Shown piece after piece: positions 15,241-19,221 of a stretch of 19,221 bases of DNA. The stretch is from positions 1 to 19,221 of the forward strand of contig JAITCS010000140.1 of NCBI GenBank assembly GCA_031282935.1. Reading direction: 5' to 3'. Origin of the DNA: Cellulomonadaceae bacterium (GTDB lineage: Bacteria; Actinomycetota; Actinomycetes; Actinomycetales; Cellulomonadaceae). The first letter of the stretch is position 1, and each line of letters opens with the position of its first letter. A program made the translations under genes and the position numbers. The notes beneath the pieces were generated by a model. It worked only from the letters and a program-made list of their open reading frames with translations, searched no databases and was not told the origin of the DNA.

Positions 15241-17286
15241 GTGGAAGCTGTGGAATTAGGGGAGCCTGAGGGCTCGCCGGTGGTCGTGCCTGCGCCTGTT
15301 TCGGGGTCTTCGCCCTCGCCCTCGCCTGAGCCTTTTGTTGTTTCAGAGGCTGATTCTGGGCCTGCGCCTGTTTCTGAACATTCGGCCTCGGGTGACGCTA
15401 ATGAGTTCGACTTAGCGGTGGTTGACGTGGTGACCGACGATGATGACGGTTCGGTTGCCATCGTTGATTTTGATGACCACCACGGGGCTGCGGGCTCTGC
15501 GGGCGACACCGTTGTGTCCCCCGATGAGTTCGTGGATCAGTTCGCCCTCGATGCCGATTCCAGTGCGCACAATTCCGGCGTTGGAGTTGGCGGCCCGGAA
15601 CTTGGGGCGCTGAATGTTCCACGTGGAACACTGCTGATTGACCGCTACCGGCTCGACGGCCCGCTGCCCACCACGCTCGACAATGCGGCGTCTTGGCACG
15701 CCATTGACCGGATCCTTGACCGACCCGTGCACGCCATTTTGCTGACCGGCCCCAATGCTCTGAACGGATTGGACGCCGCTCGACGGGCCGCCCTAGTGTC
15801 TGACCCGCGCCTGGCGAAGGTGCTTGATGTTGGCACAGCCGAGCAAAACGGGCACACCTTCCACTACGTGATTACCGAGCCGCTGGGCGGTTCGAGTTTG
15901 GCCGAGTTGGTTTCGGATTACCCGCTGGATTCCGGCACCGCCCGTGCGATCATCGGTGAGGCTGCTTCCGCGATTGACGCCGCCGAGCGGCGGGGGATTC
16001 ACCACGTGGCGCTGCGCCCGGACGCCATTCGCATTGACGATGGTCGGGTGCTGCTGACCGGGTTGGGGTTGGACGCCGATTTCGCGGTGGCTGAGGCCAC
16101 GATCAGTGACGGGGCGGCCCATGACGCGCTGTGCCTGGCAGCGTTGGCCTACTACTCCGTAAGTGGTTACTGGCCACTCGATGTTGACCCTGCTCCAGGC
16201 TTTTTGCCGCACCACCAGCCGCTCCGCGGTGCGCCCCGTTCCGCCGACGGACGGCTCCAGCCCTTGGATGAATTGGTGCCCGATGTTGACCCGGCTATTC
16301 TCACGCTGGCCCAGCGCGCCTTTGGCCCCGAGGGTTCGTCGCTCCGTTCCCCCTTCTCCGTGGTTGAGATTTTGAGCCCTTGGGAGCCTCTTGTTTCATA
16401 TGGCAAAGACCCGAAGGTGAACCTGGGCGGGCGCCAAGGGGTGCCCGTGCGGCACTCTATCCGGCGGGCGGCCATGCCGGGGGCGGCTCCTGCGGCCGTT
16501 GCCGGTTCTCACCCGAACACCGGCCGGATTCCGCGCTTGGGCAAACGTACTGTGGTGGCCCCCGTGGCTGTGGTCGCGCCGCGCCCCACCGTGACCCCGC
16601 CCCCGCTGCCGCCGCAGCAGGTGGTGATTGAGGACCCGGCCATCACTGGGCGCACCGGGCGGGGTGTGCTCGCCACCCCCATCGTGCTCGGGCTGGCACT
16701 GGCGTCCATGGTCGGCGGCGGCGCCTGGGCAGCTCACAGTGTGCTAGCGCCGTTGGGTTCGGGAATTGAGGCGCCCCTCGAATACCCGGAAACCATTGCG
16801 CCCACCGAGCCTGAGCCGACGGTTGACCCTGCCGACCCGAACGCCCCCGATCCGGCGGAGCAGGTGCGGCCTCAAATCCGCCAGGCCACCACGGTTGACC
16901 CGTATGGTGACGGCGAACGGCCTCAGAACGCGGAGTGGGCCATTGACGGCGACCCCACCACCTACTGGTACACGTACACTTACGCTTCGCCCGATTTTGG
17001 TGGGTTGAAACCTGGGGTGGGTTTCCAGATGACGCTGGCGGGCCTGGCGCCTGTTCATCAGGTTCATCTCGTTGCCAACGGTCGCGGTGGGCGCGTGGAG
17101 GTGCGGAACACCACGGCTGACGATCCTTCTGGCGGGGAATTGCTAGCGACCGGGCATTTTGACACCGACGAAACGATAACTTTCGATTCGGTGGCTTTGG
17201 ATTCCATCATGTTGTGGATTACGGAATTGCCGCAGTTGCCCGATGGGCGTTACCGGCTCGAACTGCGCACGGTCACAGTCCAGTAG
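15241..17286 (+). CDS. Membrane-anchored pseudokinase (C-terminal half of mycobacterial MviN/MurJ), without flippase domain
   Basis: This 681-residue protein corresponds to the cytosolic pseudokinase, single membrane helix and extracytoplasmic domain that follow MurJ in Rv3910. An acidic, disordered N-terminus (1-120) precedes the kinase-like domain (about 130-385). Catalytic residues are missing: no glycine loop or VAIK lysine, the HRD loop reads 'HHVALRPDAI' (254-263), and the DFG position reads 'TGLGLDA'. A proline-rich linker leads to a membrane helix (475-498). The outer domain (about 540-681), with 'NAEWAIDGDPTTYWYT', resembles a galactose-binding/F5-8 type C fold. The GTG start has AGGA 7 nt upstream, 4 nt after the previous stop. 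No MurJ gene lies between. It probably acts as a scaffold regulating lipid II export or wall synthesis. A parS-like palindrome lies inside the gene. Confidence 0.85.
   Translation: MEAVELGEPEGSPVVVPAPVSGSSPSPSPEPFVVSEADSGPAPVSEHSASGDANEFDLAVVDVVTDDDDGSVAIVDFDDHHGAAGSAGDTVVSPDEFVDQFALDADSSAHNSGVGVGGPELGALNVPRGTLLIDRYRLDGPLPTTLDNAASWHAIDRILDRPVHAILLTGPNALNGLDAARRAALVSDPRLAKVLDVGTAEQNGHTFHYVITEPLGGSSLAELVSDYPLDSGTARAIIGEAASAIDAAERRGIHHVALRPDAIRIDDGRVLLTGLGLDADFAVAEATISDGAAHDALCLAALAYYSVSGYWPLDVDPAPGFLPHHQPLRGAPRSADGRLQPLDELVPDVDPAILTLAQRAFGPEGSSLRSPFSVVEILSPWEPLVSYGKDPKVNLGGRQGVPVRHSIRRAAMPGAAPAAVAGSHPNTGRIPRLGKRTVVAPVAVVAPRPTVTPPPLPPQQVVIEDPAITGRTGRGVLATPIVLGLALASMVGGGAWAAHSVLAPLGSGIEAPLEYPETIAPTEPEPTVDPADPNAPDPAEQVRPQIRQATTVDPYGDGERPQNAEWAIDGDPTTYWYTYTYASPDFGGLKPGVGFQMTLAGLAPVHQVHLVANGRGGRVEVRNTTADDPSGGELLATGHFDTDETITFDSVALDSIMLWITELPQLPDGRYRLELRTVTVQ
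15615..15630. promoter_or_regulatory. parS-like 16-bp palindrome inside the pseudokinase gene
   Basis: TGTTCCACGTGGAACA is a perfect palindrome. It differs from canonical parS (TGTTTCACGTGAAACA) by one symmetric change per arm. It encodes part of 'NVPRGT'. It lies about 1.7 kb from the canonical site, and clustered parS sites near oriC are normal in actinobacteria. Confidence 0.65.
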
Positions 17287-17315
17287 CTAAGTTGGAAATA
17301 CCCGTCGCTAGGAGA

Positions 17316-17339
17316 AAAATGTTTCACGTGAAACATTTT
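17316..17339. promoter_or_regulatory. parS: Canonical parS centromere site
   Basis: TGTTTCACGTGAAACA (17320-17335) is an exact match to the bacterial parS consensus bound by ParB. It is embedded in a perfect 24-bp palindrome with AAAA/TTTT flanks. It lies in the short gap between the convergent pseudokinase and TetR genes. ParB spreads from such sites to segregate the origin region, so this marks the window as origin-proximal. The parA and parB genes are not in the window. Confidence 0.93.
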
Positions 17340-17364
17340 CACCCGTCGAACGTCAGGTTGTACG

Positions 17365-17961
17365 CTACAAAAAGTTTTTGGGGTCTTCGGTCATAGCCAA
17401 AAGCATAGTGCGGGCGCGCTCAATTTGTTCGGGGGTATCTTCATTGAGCGCTGACGCTGCGGCAACACCCTCCGCAAATCTGCAAATGATGTGCGCAATT
17501 TCGGGATCAAACCCGTCAATATTGAATTGATCATCCCACCATTTTTCGTCGGCCTCCATTTCTGCGGACGCTCCAGGAATGTGCAACATTCCGCTCCACA
17601 ATAACGAAGGCGCAAAAAAACGCAATAACTCTGAACCGGATTCGTCACATAGTGTACGCACATAAGCGCGTAACATTTTCCCTGGATAGTTTTCAGATAG
17701 ATCGAGACGTTTTAGTGCGGTGTTGCGAAATTGCTCATTAATATCTTGTACAACCGCCAATAATAATTCATCGCGGCTCGAAAAATGATAGAGTAATCCA
17801 CTTTTAGACACACCTGCCGCATCGGCTACCTCCTTAAGAGAGATTGACACGCCTTTGTCGGCTAGCAGTCTCCCGGCGGCATCGAGCACCGCTCGGCGAG
17901 TGCGGTCAGCGTTTCGTATACCTCCCACCACCGCTTGCCGCGCCAAATCATCGTTCGCCAT
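17365..17961 (-). CDS. TetR-family transcriptional regulator
   Basis: This 198-residue one-component repressor has an N-terminal helix-turn-helix (about 20-65): 'RTRRAVLDAAGRLLADKG', then 'SLKEVADAAGVSKSGLLYHF' with the 'YHFSSRDELL' end typical of TetR. The C-terminal ligand and dimer domain (about 70-198) has no recognisable subclass signature. The ATG has no Shine-Dalgarno but lies 7 nt after TACACT in an extended -10 (TGCTACACT), so the mRNA is probably leaderless. The gene is divergent from an ABC exporter gene, and the 60-bp gap between them holds two GACC-N4-GGTC palindromes, its likely operators. It probably represses the exporter and perhaps itself. The inducer is unknown. Confidence 0.93.
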   Translation of the reverse strand: MANDDLARQAVVGGIRNADRTRRAVLDAAGRLLADKGVSISLKEVADAAGVSKSGLLYHFSSRDELLLAVVQDINEQFRNTALKRLDLSENYPGKMLRAYVRTLCDESGSELLRFFAPSLLWSGMLHIPGASAEMEADEKWWDDQFNIDGFDPEIAHIICRFAEGVAAASALNEDTPEQIERARTMLLAMTEDPKNFL

Positions 17962-17968
17962 GACGACA

Positions 17969-17977
17969 AGTGTAGCA
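17969..17977 (-). promoter_or_regulatory. Candidate extended -10 of the tetR-type gene (leaderless)
   Basis: On the minus strand TGCTACACT is followed by TGTCGTC (7 nt) and the ATG. The -35 position would abut the first GACC-N4-GGTC palindrome, so autoregulation is possible. Confidence 0.5.
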
Positions 17978-17985
17978 CACCGGAT

Positions 17986-18016
17986 TTGACTTAGCAGACC
18001 ATATGGTCGGTATCAT
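17986..18016 (+). promoter_or_regulatory. Promoter of the ABC exporter gene
   Basis: TTGACT (17986-17991) and TATCAT (18011-18016) each match the sigma-70 consensus at 5 of 6 positions, with a 19-bp spacer. The ATG at 18024 is 7 nt after the -10, so the transcript would be leaderless. Confidence 0.6.
17997..18008. promoter_or_regulatory. TetR operator candidate O1
   Basis: GACCATATGGTC is a perfect 12-bp palindrome located between the -35 and -10 of the exporter promoter. A bound dimer would block RNA polymerase. Confidence 0.65.
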
Positions 18017-18017
18017 T

Positions 18018-18029
18018 GACCCTATGGTC
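18018..18029. promoter_or_regulatory. TetR operator candidate O2
   Basis: GACCCTATGGTC repeats the GACC-N4-GGTC pattern exactly 21 bp from O1, two helical turns, on the same DNA face. It overlaps the predicted transcription start and the ATG at 18024. Confidence 0.55.
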
Positions 18030-19025
18030 GCTTCGCCCTTACCCTACACCCCAACTACCCCCTCAAAAGGAAACGCACTTACCTGGCCCACTTTCGCTTC
18101 GATCCTTAAACCCCACTGGGTGCTGCTCGCCGGTGGCGGTGTTGCGGGGATAGTCGCCACAGTAGCCAACCTCTGGCTCCCGCGCATGTTGGAGTACGTA
18201 ATCGAGGCCCTCGCATTGGGGGTGACAACTACCCCGTACATCGTTCGCCTTTCAATTATCACGGTTATCGGCGCGGTCGCGGCCATCGTGCAATGGATGC
18301 TTACCGCGCGGGCCGGCGAAAACGCTGTCTTTGACGCACGAACCCGGTTGATTGACCGATTCCTGCACGGCCGACTCGGCGAGGTGTTGAAACACGCTGG
18401 TGGCGACCTAATTGCCCGAGCCACCACCGACGCACCCCTGCTACAACTAGCGGTATCCAGTGGAATCGTTTCATTCCTCACCGCTGCCGCCGGGGTTATC
18501 GGCACCATCGTGTTCATGGGCGTAATTGACCCGCTGATGCTGGCGCTCACCCTGGGCGCCGTCGCCATCTTGACTATCATCATGTTCGCGTTCACCCCCA
18601 AAGCAGGTCGGGAGCGCGTCGCCGCCCAATCGAGCACCGGTGTAATGGCCGGTCAACTCGAAACCGCCATGCGCGCCCGGGCTGAAGACCGAACTAGTGC
18701 TGACGACGTCGAGGCCCAATACCTCGCAGCGCTTACCAGCGCGAAAGCCGCGCGCCGCCACGGAATTGCCGCGATAAACGCCGAGAACCTATCTTTTCTA
18801 GCAGGCGTGGGAGGGATGAGCATCGTCACCGTTTTTCTGCTGGCTTTCGGTGCTTGGCGAGTAGCGGGCGGTTACCTATCCATCGCGGCTTTAGTCGCCT
18901 TCGTCATGTATGCCTCGAACTTCTTTACCCCGCTGGTCGAACTAGCGACGGGATTCACCTCAATTCAGAGCGGTTTGGCGGCCTCCAAACGAATCAGCGA
19001 AGCCATAGCCATCCCCCTAGATTAA
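18024..19025 (+). CDS. ABC exporter membrane domain, truncated (no ATPase domain)
   Basis: This is the transmembrane half of a type I ABC exporter (multidrug/lipid type). Six membrane helices are visible over the 333 residues, with family features 'GENAVFDARTRLIDRFL', 'GDLIARATTDAPLLQ' and 'ASKRISEAI'. The frame stops with TAA just after 'IAIPLD', exactly where the linker to the nucleotide-binding domain should begin. No Walker A, signature or Walker B motif follows, so the usual ~250 C-terminal residues are missing. The start is taken as ATG 18024 because it lies 7 nt after a good -10; ATG 18003 would be upstream of transcription. It is divergent from the TetR gene, which probably controls it. 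Base composition drops sharply right after the stop, suggesting a rearrangement. Likely a pseudogene unless an ATPase subunit acts in trans. Confidence 0.85.
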   Translation: MVASPLPYTPTTPSKGNALTWPTFASILKPHWVLLAGGGVAGIVATVANLWLPRMLEYVIEALALGVTTTPYIVRLSIITVIGAVAAIVQWMLTARAGENAVFDARTRLIDRFLHGRLGEVLKHAGGDLIARATTDAPLLQLAVSSGIVSFLTAAAGVIGTIVFMGVIDPLMLALTLGAVAILTIIMFAFTPKAGRERVAAQSSTGVMAGQLETAMRARAEDRTSADDVEAQYLAALTSAKAARRHGIAAINAENLSFLAGVGGMSIVTVFLLAFGAWRVAGGYLSIAALVAFVMYASNFFTPLVELATGFTSIQSGLAASKRISEAIAIPLD

Positions 19026-19077
19026 CTGAAATGATGTCTGCAAATCTAATGAATATCATAACCGTTTTGATGAATGG

Positions 19078-19221
19078 ATGCGTCCCTTAATGGAAATCAT
19101 AAAAAGTGATTACTTGGAAACAAAGGAAGCTACGCTTCGGGAATTGACTGCTTATTTTGACGACAACCTCGGCGAGGGTCAGCTCGCAACATCGGACGAT
19201 GCGATGCTCAAACCGATGAGA
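19078..19221 (+). CDS. Unrecognised ORF, running off the window end
   Basis: After the truncated exporter gene the sequence becomes AT-richer and an open frame runs to the window edge. From the ATG at 19078 it reads 'MRPLMEIIKSDYLETKEATL', then about 28 more residues that are hydrophilic and helical in character. The frame is open back to a TGA at 19027, and the residues before the ATG ('NRFDEWMRPL') look protein-like. It may therefore be the 5'-truncated remainder of a gene fused to the exporter by recombination. No Shine-Dalgarno is visible. I do not recognise the family. Confidence 0.4.
   Translation, partial: MRPLMEIIKSDYLETKEATLRELTAYFDDNLGEGQLATSDDAMLKPMR

Noticed and set aside
15241..17286. 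Active Ser/Thr protein kinase
   Set aside because: The glycine loop, the VAIK lysine, the HRD aspartate context and the DFG aspartate are all lacking, so it is called a pseudokinase.

Overview
The window looks like an origin-proximal stretch of a high-GC Gram-positive (actinobacterial) chromosome, possibly an Actinomycetaceae-like organism. The evidence is the gene order rpsF-ssb-rpsR-rplI-dnaB, a bifunctional penicillin-binding protein with a PASTA domain, and the block CCA-adding enzyme / Nudix hydrolase / DUF6049-type membrane protein / pseudokinase. That block matches the order I recall around Rv3907c-Rv3910 in Mycobacterium tuberculosis. A canonical parS site (TGTTTCACGTGAAACA) and a second parS-like palindrome also fit a position near oriC. 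Genus and species cannot be decided from the sequence alone.

Layout, left to right. (1) The 3' end of a glutamate-type solute-binding protein gene. (2) A CNNM/CBS (HlyC/CorC) membrane protein gene on the minus strand. It lies between two inverted copies of a ~145-155 bp composite repeat and further copies of a short repeat, GGTTGAGCCTGTCGAAACC. (3) dnaB, whose N-terminus carries four tandem hexapeptide repeats. Upstream of it is a 410-bp gap with seven DnaA-box-like sequences and a branched terminator. (4) The rpsF-ssb-rpsR-rplI operon on the minus strand. (5) A ponA-type gene, divergent from an MFS permease gene. (6) A 43-bp tandem array of the same short repeat, lying between the MFS gene and the CCA-adding enzyme gene and supplying the latter's stop codon. 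(7) On the plus strand, a Nudix hydrolase, a DUF6049-like protein and a pseudokinase. The MurJ flippase normally encoded with the pseudokinase is absent. (8) parS, then a TetR regulator divergent from an ABC exporter that stops after its membrane domain. Between the two are two GACC-N4-GGTC operators spaced exactly 21 bp. (9) The last ~195 bases are AT-richer and carry the start of an unrecognised ORF.

Functionally the window combines replication and translation housekeeping (DnaB, SSB, S6, S18, L9, tRNA CCA end), cell-wall synthesis and its control (PBP, DUF6049 protein, pseudokinase) and chromosome segregation (parS). The accessory material is the repeat family, the remodelled end of the MurJ locus and the truncated, TetR-controlled exporter. 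Several genes, mostly in divergent pairs, show a TANNNT box 6-7 nt before the start codon, the pattern expected of leaderless actinobacterial mRNAs.
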